Counted from the stretch's first letter, positions 9,138 to 17,916 are shown. The stretch: 64,000 bases of DNA from Gemmatimonadota bacterium (GCA_041390105.1 JAWKQO010000003.1:774372-838371); one strand, 5' to 3'. Made by a program: numbers and translations. The notes: a model not told the origin generated them from the letters alone.

Positions 9138-9442
9138 GCTGGGTGCGGGTCGCCGACCCCGGGGCTTGCCCCGCGGGTTCGCTGTTGGCCGTGGAGGCCG
9201 AGGGCGAGCGCATCGTAGTGGCCAATGTGGACGGTGTGCTCTACGCGCTGGAGGACCAGTGCTCGCACGCTGAGTTCGCGTTGTCGCAGGGTGAGCTGGA
9301 AGGGTCCGAGCTCGAGTGTACCTTGCACGGCGCGCGCTTCGACGTGTGCACGGGGCGGGCGACGCGCCTGCCGGCCGTGCGGCCCGTCCGCTCCTTCGAG
9401 GTCGAGGAGCGGGAGGATGGGATCTACGTCCACACGGAGTAG
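9134..9442 (+). CDS. Rieske [2Fe-2S] ferredoxin encoded in the suf operon
   Basis: Small 102-residue Rieske protein with the paired cluster ligands CSH (Cys43, His45) and CTLH (Cys62, His65), similar to dioxygenase-type soluble ferredoxins. The GTG start overlaps the sufD stop (GTGA), and sufS begins three bases after its stop. It has no membrane anchor, so it is probably a cytoplasmic electron carrier that supports cluster assembly. Similar Rieske genes occur in suf operons of some Actinobacteria; the exact job is not established from sequence. Confidence 0.9.
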   Translation: MSWVRVADPGACPAGSLLAVEAEGERIVVANVDGVLYALEDQCSHAEFALSQGELEGSELECTLHGARFDVCTGRATRLPAVRPVRSFEVEEREDGIYVHTE

Positions 9443-9445
9443 GGA

Positions 9446-10687
9446 ATGGCCGACGTGAGCGCGCGCCTGCAGCCGCTGGCCCCCAAGGCGGACTTCCCCA
9501 TCCTCGCGCAGTCCATCCACGGACAGCCCCTCGCCTACCTCGACAACGCGGCCACCACCCAGAAGCCCATCGCGGTGCTGGACGCCATCGAGCACTTCTA
9601 CCGCCACGACAACGCCAACGTCCATCGCGGCCTCTACGAGCTTTCGCGGCGCGCCACGGAGGTCTATGAGGGTGCCCGCGCCACGGTGGCTGCTTGGATC
9701 GGAGCCCGTGACCCGGCGGAGGTGATCTGGACGCGGGGCACCACCGAAGCCCTCAACCTGGTGGCGCACGCCTGGGGCTTGGATCAGCTCCGGCCCGGGG
9801 ACGAGCTCCTGCTCTCCGAGATGGAGCACCACTCCAACCTCGTGCCCTGGCAGTTGCTGGCCCGTCGCACCGGCGCCGTACTCCGCTTCCTGCGCATCGC
9901 GGAGGACGGCACCTTGGACCTGGGCGCCCTGGACACACTCATCAGCGAACGCACCCGTCTGGTGGCGGTGGCGCACGTGTCCAACGCGCTGGGCACCGTC
10001 CACCCGGTCCGTCGCATCGCAGACGCCGCGCACGCCGTGGGAGCCCTGGTGGTCGTGGACGGCGCCCAGGGAGCGCCCCACCTGCCGGTGGACGTATCCG
10101 CGCTCGGAGCCGACTTCTACGCGCTGTCCGGCCACAAGATGCTGGGGCCCACGGGCATCGGCGCGCTCTGGGGTCGCCGGGAGCTGCTGCAGGCCATGGC
10201 TCCCTACCAGGGTGGCGGCGACATGATCGAGACGGTGGAGCTGGAAGGCAGCACCTGGGCCGCCCTCCCCAACAAGTTCGAAGCGGGCACCCCCCACGTG
10301 GCCGGCGCGGTAGGGCTGGCCGCGGCGATCCGCTATCTGGACGCGCTCGGGCGGGACGCCATCCTGGCGCACGAGCGGGAGCTGCTCGCCTACGCCCTGG
10401 ACGCGCTTTCCACCGTGCCGGGGATCCGGACGTTCGGCCCCCCCGAGCTGGAGCGGCGCTCGGGCGTGGTCTCCTTCCAGATGGAGGGCGTCCACCCTCA
10501 CGACGTTGCCACCGTCCTCGACACCCGAGGCGTGGCCATTCGCGCCGGACACCACTGCGCCCAGCCTTTGATGCGCCACCTGGGTGTCCCGGCTACGAAC
10601 CGTGCCTCGTTCTATGTGTACAACTCGCCCGCCGACGTCGACCGGCTGGTCGAAGGGCTCGGCGAGGCGCGACGCATCTTCGGGTAG
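9446..10687 (+). CDS. sufS: Cysteine desulfurase SufS
   Basis: Pyridoxal-phosphate enzyme that takes sulfur from cysteine and passes it on for Fe-S assembly. The 413-residue protein carries the N-terminal motif YLDNAATTQKP, the PLP lysine in SGHKMLGPTG (Lys231) and the catalytic cysteine in RAGHHCAQPLM (Cys371), as in group II desulfurases. It is followed by sufU, its usual sulfur-transfer partner in bacteria lacking SufE. Confidence 0.96.
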   Translation: MADVSARLQPLAPKADFPILAQSIHGQPLAYLDNAATTQKPIAVLDAIEHFYRHDNANVHRGLYELSRRATEVYEGARATVAAWIGARDPAEVIWTRGTTEALNLVAHAWGLDQLRPGDELLLSEMEHHSNLVPWQLLARRTGAVLRFLRIAEDGTLDLGALDTLISERTRLVAVAHVSNALGTVHPVRRIADAAHAVGALVVVDGAQGAPHLPVDVSALGADFYALSGHKMLGPTGIGALWGRRELLQAMAPYQGGGDMIETVELEGSTWAALPNKFEAGTPHVAGAVGLAAAIRYLDALGRDAILAHERELLAYALDALSTVPGIRTFGPPELERRSGVVSFQMEGVHPHDVATVLDTRGVAIRAGHHCAQPLMRHLGVPATNRASFYVYNSPADVDRLVEGLGEARRIFG

Positions 10688-10714
10688 GGGTCGCCCCCGT
10701 TACTCAGGACGCCA

Positions 10715-11167
10715 GTGGACCGGACCGAACCCCAGCTCACATCGCTCTTCCAGGAACTCATCCTGGATCACTACCGAAAGCCCCGGAACAAAGGGGAGCT
10801 TCCGGAATCGAGCGTCGAGATCCACATGCGGAATCCCAGCTGCGGGGACGACGTGCATCTGCGCCTCCGTCTGGTGGACGGGGTCATCGCGGACGCGCGC
10901 TTCACCGGGGAGGGCTGTTCCATCTCGCAGGCGTCCGTGTCGATGATGACGGCCCTGCTGAAGGGCAAGCCGGTACAGGAGGCCCTGGACCTGGCCGCCC
11001 GCTTCACCGAGATGATGCACGGCAGCGCGGAGGCCGCCAAGGACCGGAGCCTGGGCGACCTGCGGGCCCTGGCCGGCGTGAGCAAGTTCCCGGTGCGCGT
11101 AAAATGCGCCCTGCTGGGCTTCGACGCCCTGCAGGAAGCCATCAAACAGAATGAGGAGAAGGGCTGA
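10715..11167 (+). CDS. sufU: SufU zinc-dependent sulfurtransferase
   Basis: Accepts persulfide from SufS and delivers it to the SufBCD scaffold. The 150-residue protein has the three conserved cysteines in NPSCGDD (Cys43), GEGCSIS (Cys68) and RVKCALL (Cys131) plus Asp45, the zinc ligands of SufU. The insert between the second and third cysteines and the lack of the IscU lysine-proline-type motif favour SufU over IscU. The start is GTG at 10715, with an AGGA site 7-8 bases upstream. Confidence 0.92.
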   Translation: MDRTEPQLTSLFQELILDHYRKPRNKGELPESSVEIHMRNPSCGDDVHLRLRLVDGVIADARFTGEGCSISQASVSMMTALLKGKPVQEALDLAARFTEMMHGSAEAAKDRSLGDLRALAGVSKFPVRVKCALLGFDALQEAIKQNEEKG

Positions 11168-11168
11168 C

Positions 11169-11819
11169 GTGATCGGACCTGGAAGGCTGCGGCGCGGGAT
11201 CAGTGCTGGATGGCTGCTGGGGGTCGTGGGCCTGGTGGCCTGTGGCGGCGAGCCCCCAGCGGAGGAGGTTCCCTACTTCCCACCGGGGCCTCCGGTGCAG
11301 GACACCCTCTCCAGCGAGACCCTGGAGGGCATTGATCCGGGGGAGTTGGGGCTCACCCTGCCCTGGACCCAGGGCACGCTGAACCGCCGCCCCCCTCCGG
11401 GGGCTCCCTCGCGCACTATCGATGGGATCGAGCTCGCTTCGCACCAGGGGTTCGACCGCCTGGTGGTGAGCTTCCGGGCCGACGCGCCCGATTTCCCGGG
11501 CTACCGGCTGGAGTACCTCACCGAAGCGCCCACGGAATGCGCGGCCGACCCGTCCGAAGTGGCCGTGGCCACCTCGGGTGCGGCCTTCCTGCGGCTGCGG
11601 ATCTCGGGAGCGCGCGGCCACGATGACGACGGCCGCTCCACAGTGGGTCCCACGACCCGGAAGGGGAGCTCGGCCAACCTGGTCACCCTGATCCGCACCT
11701 GCGACTTCGAGGGCGAGGTGTCCTGGGTCTTCGACCTCGCCACGGCCATGCCCTACCGCATCATCGAACTGGAAGACCCCACCCGCCTGGTGGTCGACGT
11801 CCAGCAGCCCACCGCCTGA
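11169..11819 (+). CDS. AMIN-like domain lipoprotein at the end of the suf operon
   Basis: 216-residue predicted lipoprotein: signal peptide with lipobox VGLVACGG, a Pro/Gly-rich linker, then a domain beginning near IDGIELASHQGFDRLVVSF and ending RIIELEDPTRLVVDV, typical of AMIN-like beta-sandwich proteins. The GTG at 11169, preceded by the AGGAG at the sufU stop, is preferred over the upstream in-frame ATG at 11151. It lies next to sufU, but its envelope location suggests no direct part in Fe-S assembly. A strong hairpin follows about 45 bases downstream. Confidence 0.75.
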   Translation: MIGPGRLRRGISAGWLLGVVGLVACGGEPPAEEVPYFPPGPPVQDTLSSETLEGIDPGELGLTLPWTQGTLNRRPPPGAPSRTIDGIELASHQGFDRLVVSFRADAPDFPGYRLEYLTEAPTECAADPSEVAVATSGAAFLRLRISGARGHDDDGRSTVGPTTRKGSSANLVTLIRTCDFEGEVSWVFDLATAMPYRIIELEDPTRLVVDVQQPTA

Positions 11820-11863
11820 CCCCCAGGCGCACGGGGTACGCACCCCCTGCAAAGCGTTCCTCG

Positions 11864-11893
11864 GGCCCCCGTCCGTGCTTCGGGACGGGGGCC
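11864..11893 (+). terminator. Intrinsic-type terminator ending the suf operon
   Basis: GGCCCCCGTCC (11864-11874) pairs perfectly with GGACGGGGGCC (11883-11893) around an 8-base loop, followed by TTCGCTT. The stem is 11 bp, but the T-run is short and interrupted. Confidence 0.55.
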
Positions 11894-12031
11894 TTCGCTT
11901 GCTCGGCCCCGAACCGTGGCGTCCGCGCCATTGATGCGGCTCGCACGAGGTTTGCACTCGGTCCAGCGGAACCTGCCACCGGAGCGGGGAAGACCCCCTG
12001 ATCCGTCCGGCGGCCCGAGGCAGATGGTACG

Positions 12032-12565
12032 GTGCGGCAAGCGCTTTCGCATAAAGGCTTTACGCTGATCGAGCTCCTGGTGGTGATGGCCATCATCGGG
12101 ACGCTCGCATCCATCGTGGTGCCCAAGCTCCAGGGGGCCCGCCTGCAGGCGCAAATTGCCGCAGCCATCGCAGACGTCCGGGTCCTGAGCATCGAGGTGG
12201 CCGAGTACGCCGGGCAAAACGACGGGCTCTACCCCACCTCCCTGGCCGACATCGGACGGGGTGGCTTCCTGGATCCTTGGGGTCAGCCCTACGAATACCA
12301 GGCCATCGCGGGCACGAAGGTCCCGGGTGGTGGAGGAGGCGGTGGCGGTGGTGGTGGTGGTGGAGGGGGCGGTGGTGGCGGTGGTGGCGGTCCGAACTGT
12401 TCGCCTCGCAAGAACCGCTTCCTGGTTCCGCTGAACTCCGACTTCGATCTGTTTTCCGTGGGTCCCGACGGAAAGTGCGTTGGGCCGCTCACCGGCGGCG
12501 CCAGTCACGACGACATCGTGCGCGGCAACGACGGCGGTTTCATCGGCCTCGGCAAGAACTTCTGA
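12032..12565 (+). CDS. Type II secretion major pseudopilin-like protein (GspG) with polyglycine insert
   Basis: 177-residue pseudopilin. The prepilin peptidase site is KGFTLIELLVVMAIIG, with cleavage between Gly9 and Phe10 and Glu14 at +5. The C-terminal part (PLNSDFDLFSVGPDGKCVG, then HDDIVRGNDGGFIGLG) matches the calcium-binding end of GspG pseudopilins. Between DPWGQPYEYQ and this end lies an uninterrupted run of 22 glycines (residues 99-120), which is not part of the family fold. The GTG start follows a GAGG site. It is 3 bp upstream of the HD-GYP gene, so the two are probably co-transcribed. No other secretion genes are in the window. Confidence 0.88.
   Translation: MRQALSHKGFTLIELLVVMAIIGTLASIVVPKLQGARLQAQIAAAIADVRVLSIEVAEYAGQNDGLYPTSLADIGRGGFLDPWGQPYEYQAIAGTKVPGGGGGGGGGGGGGGGGGGGGGGPNCSPRKNRFLVPLNSDFDLFSVGPDGKCVGPLTGGASHDDIVRGNDGGFIGLGKNF
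12326..12391 (+). repeat. 22-codon glycine (GGN) tract inside pseudopilin
   Basis: Twenty-two consecutive GGN codons using GGT, GGC, GGA and GGG. The third-base mixture means this is not a pure trinucleotide microsatellite; it is preserved in frame within the pseudopilin gene. Confidence 0.95.
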
Positions 12566-12568
12566 GCC

Positions 12569-14698
12569 ATGGCTCTCGTCGAGCGCCGCTTCCTGACCAC
12601 CCGCGTCGCGCGCCGGCTGCTGACACTCTTCGTGCTGTGCGCCCTGCTTCCGCTTTCCATTTCGCTGTGGCTTTCCTACCGGCACGTCACGCGCGAGCTG
12701 GCCGCCCAGGGCGAGGAGCGCCTCAGCCAGGCCGCCACGGCGGCCGGCATGTCGGTGATCGAGCGCCTGATGGCGGCCGAGTCGGAACTGGCGCTGCTGG
12801 CCGGACAGGAGGGTCTGCGCAACCCTGGGTCCGACGCTTCCTTGACGCTGCGTCTGCTGGGCGGTTTGGCGGGCGGCGAGGAAGGCTCGCCACCGCGTTG
12901 GAGCGTCGGAGAGCGCGTCGCGGCATTCCCGGAGCTGGACGACGCGACCCGCGCCTTCCTGGACGCCGGGGGCACGCACCTCGTGCTGCCCGAGGGGTCT
13001 CGGCACCCGGTTCTGCTACGCCGCGATCCGAGCGGGCATGGGCTGTTGGCCGCGCCCGTTCGGGCCGATTCCATGTGGGCCACGGCCCAGGTCTACTCGG
13101 CTTCCGAGATCGGGCGGGCGCTGTGCGTGCTGGACCCGTCCGGCGAGGCCCTCGCTTGCCCCCACGCGGTTCCGGCCGCCGTGCGCCAGCGGGCGCTGGC
13201 CGTGCGTTCCGAGCCGGTCTCCTGGCAGGACGGTGGGGAGGACAGCCGCGGCTGGGCCTGGCAGATCTTCCTGAGCGGTCAGTTCCGCGCGCCCGCCTGG
13301 GTGGCCATCGTCAGCGAGCCGGCCGCGGCCGCCCTCGCACCGCTCCACGGATTCACGCGCGCCTTCGTCCCCACGTTGCTGCTGGCGCTCTGGTCGGTGC
13401 TGTTGCTCAGCAACGTGCAGATCCGCCGCACCATCGACCCCCTGGACCGTTTGAAGGAAGGGACCAGGAGGATCGCGCACGGTGACTTCGAGAGCCGTGT
13501 GCAGGTCCGCACCAAGGACGAGTTCAACGATCTGGCCGAGTCCTTCAACACGATGGCCGACGACCTGGGGCGCCAGTTCCGCACGTTGGAAGCGCTACAC
13601 CAGCTCGACCGTCACGCGCTGGAGTCACGCACGCTCGATCACATGCTGGACGGCATCGCGGCACCGCTGGCCCATGCGATCCCGGGCGCCGACTTCAGCA
13701 TCATGATCCTGAACGAGAGGGGGCCGGCCACCCTGCTCCGCAACGGTGCGGACGAATCGGGAGTCGAGCGCTTCTCCGTGCACCTCGGCCCTTCGGCGAA
13801 GGCGATCCTCGCGGAGGGCGCTGATCACATCGCGCTGCGAGGCCCGAAGGGCGGAGCACTGGGCGACGCCCTCGGCCTGCGGCCGGAGGGCGATGGCGCG
13901 TTGGACGTGTTTCCACTGCGTGTGCAGTCCCAACCCGCCGGCTGTCTGGTGGTGGAGGGACCGGGCGGACGTGCCCTGGACGACGACGAGCGCGTGCAAG
14001 CGCGCCAACTCGCCGACCAGGCCGCACTCGGTGTCTGGAGCGTGCGTCGCCTGGTGGATCTGGGCGATCTGAAGGAAGGCGCCATGACCGCTCTGGCACT
14101 GGCCATCGACGCCAGCTCCCACTGGACGTCCGGTCATTCGCGCCGAGTCACTGAGCTTACCGTGCGTCTGGCGGCGCTGCTGGGCCTCCCGGAGAAGGAG
14201 ATCTCCGTCCTGCACTCCGCGACCATGCTGCACGACATCGGGAAGATCGGCGTACCCACGGCGGTGCTCGACAAGAATGGTCGACTCACCGACGAGGAGT
14301 ACGAGATCATCAAGACGCACGTCACGATCGGGGAGGCCATCCTCAAGCCGATCGCGGCCTTCGAGTTCATGCTGCCCATCGTGCGTCACCACCACGAGCG
14401 CTTCGACGGTCGCGGCTACCCCGACGGGCTCTCCGGCAAGGACATCCCCTTCGGAGCCCGCATCGTGGCCGTGGCGGACACGTTCGACGCGCTGGTCTCG
14501 GACCGCCCCTACCGCCCCGGGAAGAGCGTGGAGCTGGCCACCCGCATCATCGAGGAGGAAGCGGGCGCCCAGTTCGATCCCAAGGTCGTGGGCGCGTTCA
14601 TGCGCATGTACACGGCGGATCTGAAGGAGATCGTACAGTCGCATCGCGAGCGCGGCGCGCTCGAAGACGCCCTCCCCGCACTGCCCGCCCTTCGTTGA
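12569..14698 (+). CDS. Membrane HD-GYP phosphodiesterase with periplasmic sensor and HAMP
   Basis: Predicted cyclic-di-GMP phosphodiesterase, 709 residues. Layout: TM1 at about 14-36, a periplasmic sensing region of about 230 residues, TM2 at about 270-290, HAMP at about 291-345 (RRTIDPLDRLKEGTRRI), a GAF-like middle region, and an HD-GYP domain. The catalytic residues are intact: LHDIGKIG (His555, Asp556), RHHHER (607-611) and GRGYPDG. Signal sensed outside the membrane is unknown. It starts 3 bp after the pseudopilin stop, and a close paralogue lies at 15.7-17.9 kb. Confidence 0.93.
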   Translation: MALVERRFLTTRVARRLLTLFVLCALLPLSISLWLSYRHVTRELAAQGEERLSQAATAAGMSVIERLMAAESELALLAGQEGLRNPGSDASLTLRLLGGLAGGEEGSPPRWSVGERVAAFPELDDATRAFLDAGGTHLVLPEGSRHPVLLRRDPSGHGLLAAPVRADSMWATAQVYSASEIGRALCVLDPSGEALACPHAVPAAVRQRALAVRSEPVSWQDGGEDSRGWAWQIFLSGQFRAPAWVAIVSEPAAAALAPLHGFTRAFVPTLLLALWSVLLLSNVQIRRTIDPLDRLKEGTRRIAHGDFESRVQVRTKDEFNDLAESFNTMADDLGRQFRTLEALHQLDRHALESRTLDHMLDGIAAPLAHAIPGADFSIMILNERGPATLLRNGADESGVERFSVHLGPSAKAILAEGADHIALRGPKGGALGDALGLRPEGDGALDVFPLRVQSQPAGCLVVEGPGGRALDDDERVQARQLADQAALGVWSVRRLVDLGDLKEGAMTALALAIDASSHWTSGHSRRVTELTVRLAALLGLPEKEISVLHSATMLHDIGKIGVPTAVLDKNGRLTDEEYEIIKTHVTIGEAILKPIAAFEFMLPIVRHHHERFDGRGYPDGLSGKDIPFGARIVAVADTFDALVSDRPYRPGKSVELATRIIEEEAGAQFDPKVVGAFMRMYTADLKEIVQSHRERGALEDALPALPALR

Positions 14699-14709
14699 GG
14701 AACCGACCC

Positions 14710-15135
14710 ATGCTGGACTCCACCACCTCCATCCGCCGGCGCTCCTGGGCGCTCCTGTTGTCGGCACTGCTGCTCAGCGCCTGTGACATGACGCCGCCCC
14801 CCGAGATCCCCTCTGAGCTACTGGGCCGCTGGGTGACGGACACCGAGGGCTACGAGGGCCGGGAGATCTCCCTGGTGGGCGACCGGCTGCTGATCAGCCT
14901 CGGGGGCCCGGTGGGCCGTGCCCACCCCATCGACCGCATCCAGAGCTCGCCCTACGGCATCCAGACGGAGTACCGCCTCTTCTTCCGCAACGAGGAAGGC
15001 CTCAACGACGAGCTGATCCTCCGCTACGAGAACCGGGAGGGGGACGAGACGCTGCGCATCCGCAATCTGGAGATGGTCATCTGGCGCAGGGTGGGCGCGT
15101 CCAGGCCGTCAGAGCTCCCCGAATCGATCGGCTAG
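14710..15135 (+). CDS. Small lipoprotein of unknown function
   Basis: 141-residue predicted lipoprotein (lipobox LLSACDM), then a compact beta-rich domain (ELLGRWVTDTEGYEGREISLVGD) resembling small lipocalin-like or stress-type lipoproteins; no family recognised. The ATG at 14710 is chosen because TGAGGA lies 10 bases upstream and the signal peptide then has normal length. The first gene after HD-GYP 1, probably in the same transcript. Its last 27 bases overlap the 3' end of the convergent SRPBCC gene. Confidence 0.75.
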   Translation: MLDSTTSIRRRSWALLLSALLLSACDMTPPPEIPSELLGRWVTDTEGYEGREISLVGDRLLISLGGPVGRAHPIDRIQSSPYGIQTEYRLFFRNEEGLNDELILRYENREGDETLRIRNLEMVIWRRVGASRPSELPESIG

Positions 15136-15603
15136 GCGCTGCCCCCGGTAGGTGAAGATGTCCCGCAGCCAGGGCTCCACCAGCAGACCGTTCACGGGCC
15201 TGCCTCCCCACACCGCGTAGTCCACCACATCGCGGACCCGGGTCCCACCCGGGACCGGGTCGAAGCGGTGGTCGTGCCAGAAGGTACGGTACGGCCCCCG
15301 GGACTGGACGTAGCTGAAGCGACGCACCGGCTCCCAGTGGTCGATCCAACTCTCCCACCTCCAGCGCAGGCGCCGCGCGCGTAGGCGGTAGCGGAGCCGA
15401 GTGCCCAGGCCGATCCGGTCAGGCAGCGGGTCCAGGAAGTCCAGGTGGAACCAGTCCGGAGTGAGCCCGTTCAGCTCCCGTGGGTCGGAAAGCAGCGTGA
15501 ACAGGGGCTCGGGCTCGGCCGCCAGTTGCACATCGGCAACGAGGCGGAGCCGGGCACCCTTCTTGCCCCCTGCCAGGCGTTGCACGGAGACGACCGTCGA
15601 CAT
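15109..15603 (-). CDS. SRPBCC (START-like) ligand-binding family protein
   Basis: 164-residue protein with the polyketide-cyclase/START-like pattern: strand-rich N-terminus (RLRLVADVQLAAEPEPLFTLLSD), central PLPDRIGLGTRLRYRLR, and a C-terminal helix after GGTRVRDVVDYAVWGG. Such proteins often act on or bind hydrophobic ligands in the cytoplasm; the ligand here is unknown. The ATG at 15601-15603 fits divergent transcription from HD-GYP 2. The frame stays open far upstream, antisense to HD-GYP 2, but that part is not protein-like. Confidence 0.8.
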   Translation of the reverse strand: MSTVVSVQRLAGGKKGARLRLVADVQLAAEPEPLFTLLSDPRELNGLTPDWFHLDFLDPLPDRIGLGTRLRYRLRARRLRWRWESWIDHWEPVRRFSYVQSRGPYRTFWHDHRFDPVPGGTRVRDVVDYAVWGGRPVNGLLVEPWLRDIFTYRGQRLADRFGEL

Positions 15604-15678
15604 CGGGCGAGCGTCGGGACCGGTTGCATGGACTGCCCCTGCCGGGGCAACGAGGACTGCGGACGCAGCAAGAGTACC

Positions 15679-17853
15679 GTGAGAGTCGAACTCGGTTTCC
15701 TGGAGACGAAGGTCGCACGCCGACTTCTCTTTCTGTTCGTCTTCTGCGCCGTGCTGCCCATCACCGCGCTGGCCACCGTCTCCTACCGACACGTGGCCCA
15801 GCATCTGCGGCGCACCCATCAGGAACGGGTGGACGATCTCGTCGCCGGCACGCAGGATCTTCTCCGTGACCGTCTGCAGGTAGCCGAGGGCGAGCTCGGC
15901 GTCCTTTCGAGCGCGCTCGCACTCCCTGAGCTCGATCCGAAGGACGCCGGCGCGCTGGCCGCCCGGGCCGCGAGCTTCGCGGCGGTGGCGCTGGACCGTG
16001 GCGGTCGCGCACCCACCGCGGTGCTGGGGTCGCTCCCGAGCATTCCCGAGCTCTCCGCGGAGGAACGGCGCTATCTCGAGCAGGATCGCCCGCTGTTCCG
16101 CGTGGTCCGCTACGCGCAGGGTACGCCCGAGCTGTTGCTCGCGCGAACCGTGCCGTCCGCGGAGGGACCCCGCACCATCGTCTGGGCTCGCCTGCGCTCC
16201 GGCTTCCTCTGGGACGGCGTGCCGACCGCACCCTATACCGGCGGAGAGCTGGCGATCGTCGACGCGTCCCTGGCGCCCCTCTATGGTCCGCTCTCCAGCG
16301 ACGAGACGTTCCGCACGCGCCTCTCCGCGCTGGTGGGCAACGGTGAGGAAGGGACGCTGAGCTGGACCGCCGAAGGCGAGCCGTTCCAGGCGGTCGCCAT
16401 CCCGCTCCGGTTGGGCAGCCCGCTCGAGGCACCCGCCTGGCACCTGGTGGTGAGCGTGCCCGCCCAGGCGATCACGGCTCCCCTGCGTGACTTCACCCAG
16501 CGGTTCCTGCCGGTGATGCTCACGGCCCTGCTCATCGTGCTGCTCCTCAGTGACGTCCAGATCCGTCGCACCATCCAACCGCTCAAGCGGCTCAAGGAAG
16601 GGACGCGACGCATCGCCGACGAGCACTTCGATACCACCGTCGACATCTCCAGCAACGACGAGTTCCAGGAGCTGGCCGACTCCTTCAACCGCATGGCCCA
16701 ACGCCTGGGCGAACAGTTCGGCACCCTCACGGTGATCCGCGAGGTGGACCAGGCGGCGCTGGAGGAAGCCGAGGGGCGTCAGCTGATCGATCCGCTGCTG
16801 CGCGGCATGCGCTCGGTGGTTCGTACCGACACGATCTCGGTGTGCCTGCTCGATACGGAAGATCCCCACCAGGGTGTCTGCTACACGGTGGTGGGGCAGG
16901 ACAGCGAGGTGGACGTGGAGCACGTCACGCTGGCCCGTAGCGATCTGACGTCGCTGGAGACACAGCCTCAGCACATCGACACACCGGCTGGCGCGGTGCG
17001 CCCCGCCTACCTCATGGTCACGGCGCTGGCCGCCAATGCCGATGCCGGCTTCGCATCGCTTCCCCTCGTGCTGCGCGGCGGGCCGGCGGGGGTGGTCTCC
17101 TTCCCGGTGATGTCGGACGCCGAGAAGGGCAGCGCGCATCTGCTGCGCGCGCGTCAGGTCGCCGACCAGCTCGCTCTGGCCCTGTCCAATGTGCGACGGC
17201 TGCGAGCGCTCGACCGCTTCAACTGGGGCGCGCTCACGGCGCTCGCTCGCACCATCGACGCCAACTCACCCTGGACCGCGGGGCACTCCGAGCGGGTGGC
17301 CGAGCTGGCGACCCTGATCGCGACCCAGATGGGCCTGAGCGAGAAGGACGTGGACATCGTCCAGCGGGGTGCGCTCCTGCACGATATCGGCAAGATCGGC
17401 GTGCCCATGGAGATCCTGAACAAGGCGGGGCCGCTGTCCGAGGAAGAGATGGCAGCCGTCCGCGAGCATACCGTCATCGGCGCTCGCATCCTGGAGCCCA
17501 TCGCTGAGTACGCCGAGCTGCTTCCGATCGTGCTGCACCATCACGAGCGCATCGACGGACGAGGCTACCCCAATGGTCAACGCGGCGACGCCATCGACCT
17601 GAACGCACGCATCCTCTCGGTGGCCGACACGTTCGACGCGCTGACCTCGGACCGCCCCTACCGCCGCGGTCTGCCACCTCGCACCGCCATCGAAGTGGTG
17701 CGCAATGCTGCCGGCACCCAGCTGGATGTGAAGGTCGTAGAGGCCTTTCTGGCCCTGCACGAGGCCGGCGCTCTGGAGGGCTTCACCAAGAAGGAGAAGC
17801 GCTCCGCCAAGAAGCCCGCCAAGCCCGAAGCGCTGTTGGCAACGACCGGCTGA
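15679..17853 (+). CDS. Second membrane HD-GYP phosphodiesterase
   Basis: 724-residue paralogue of the HD-GYP protein at 12.6 kb, with the same plan: TM1 after ELGFLETKVARRLL, periplasmic sensor, TM2 near PVMLTALLIVLLLS, HAMP (RRTIQPLKRLKEGTRRI), GAF-like linker and HD-GYP domain. Catalytic motifs are intact (LHDIGKIG with His568 and Asp569; HHHERIDGRGYP). The C-terminus ends in a Lys/Ala-rich tail. The GTG at 15679 gives an N-terminus matching the paralogue; an ATG at 15628 would add 17 cysteine-containing residues. The sensor domain is the most divergent part, suggesting different signals. Confidence 0.9.
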   Translation: MRVELGFLETKVARRLLFLFVFCAVLPITALATVSYRHVAQHLRRTHQERVDDLVAGTQDLLRDRLQVAEGELGVLSSALALPELDPKDAGALAARAASFAAVALDRGGRAPTAVLGSLPSIPELSAEERRYLEQDRPLFRVVRYAQGTPELLLARTVPSAEGPRTIVWARLRSGFLWDGVPTAPYTGGELAIVDASLAPLYGPLSSDETFRTRLSALVGNGEEGTLSWTAEGEPFQAVAIPLRLGSPLEAPAWHLVVSVPAQAITAPLRDFTQRFLPVMLTALLIVLLLSDVQIRRTIQPLKRLKEGTRRIADEHFDTTVDISSNDEFQELADSFNRMAQRLGEQFGTLTVIREVDQAALEEAEGRQLIDPLLRGMRSVVRTDTISVCLLDTEDPHQGVCYTVVGQDSEVDVEHVTLARSDLTSLETQPQHIDTPAGAVRPAYLMVTALAANADAGFASLPLVLRGGPAGVVSFPVMSDAEKGSAHLLRARQVADQLALALSNVRRLRALDRFNWGALTALARTIDANSPWTAGHSERVAELATLIATQMGLSEKDVDIVQRGALLHDIGKIGVPMEILNKAGPLSEEEMAAVREHTVIGARILEPIAEYAELLPIVLHHHERIDGRGYPNGQRGDAIDLNARILSVADTFDALTSDRPYRRGLPPRTAIEVVRNAAGTQLDVKVVEAFLALHEAGALEGFTKKEKRSAKKPAKPEALLATTG

Positions 17854-17860
17854 CCATCCT

Positions 17861-17884
17861 GCGGACGAGCGGCCGGCTCGCCGC
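17861..17884. terminator. Possible bidirectional hairpin between convergent genes
   Basis: GCGGACGAGC pairs with GCTCGCCGC with one bulged base, between the convergent HD-GYP 2 and alcohol dehydrogenase genes. No T-run is present. Confidence 0.3.
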
Positions 17885-17916
17885 ACGGCGCGCCCCGCCC
17901 ATGGTGATCCCGCTTC

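Noticed and set aside
15109..17139. 676-residue open frame on the minus strand across HD-GYP 2
   Set aside because: Only its last 164 residues are protein-like (SRPBCC). The upstream part is antisense to a gene with clear HD-GYP motifs and reflects high GC content.
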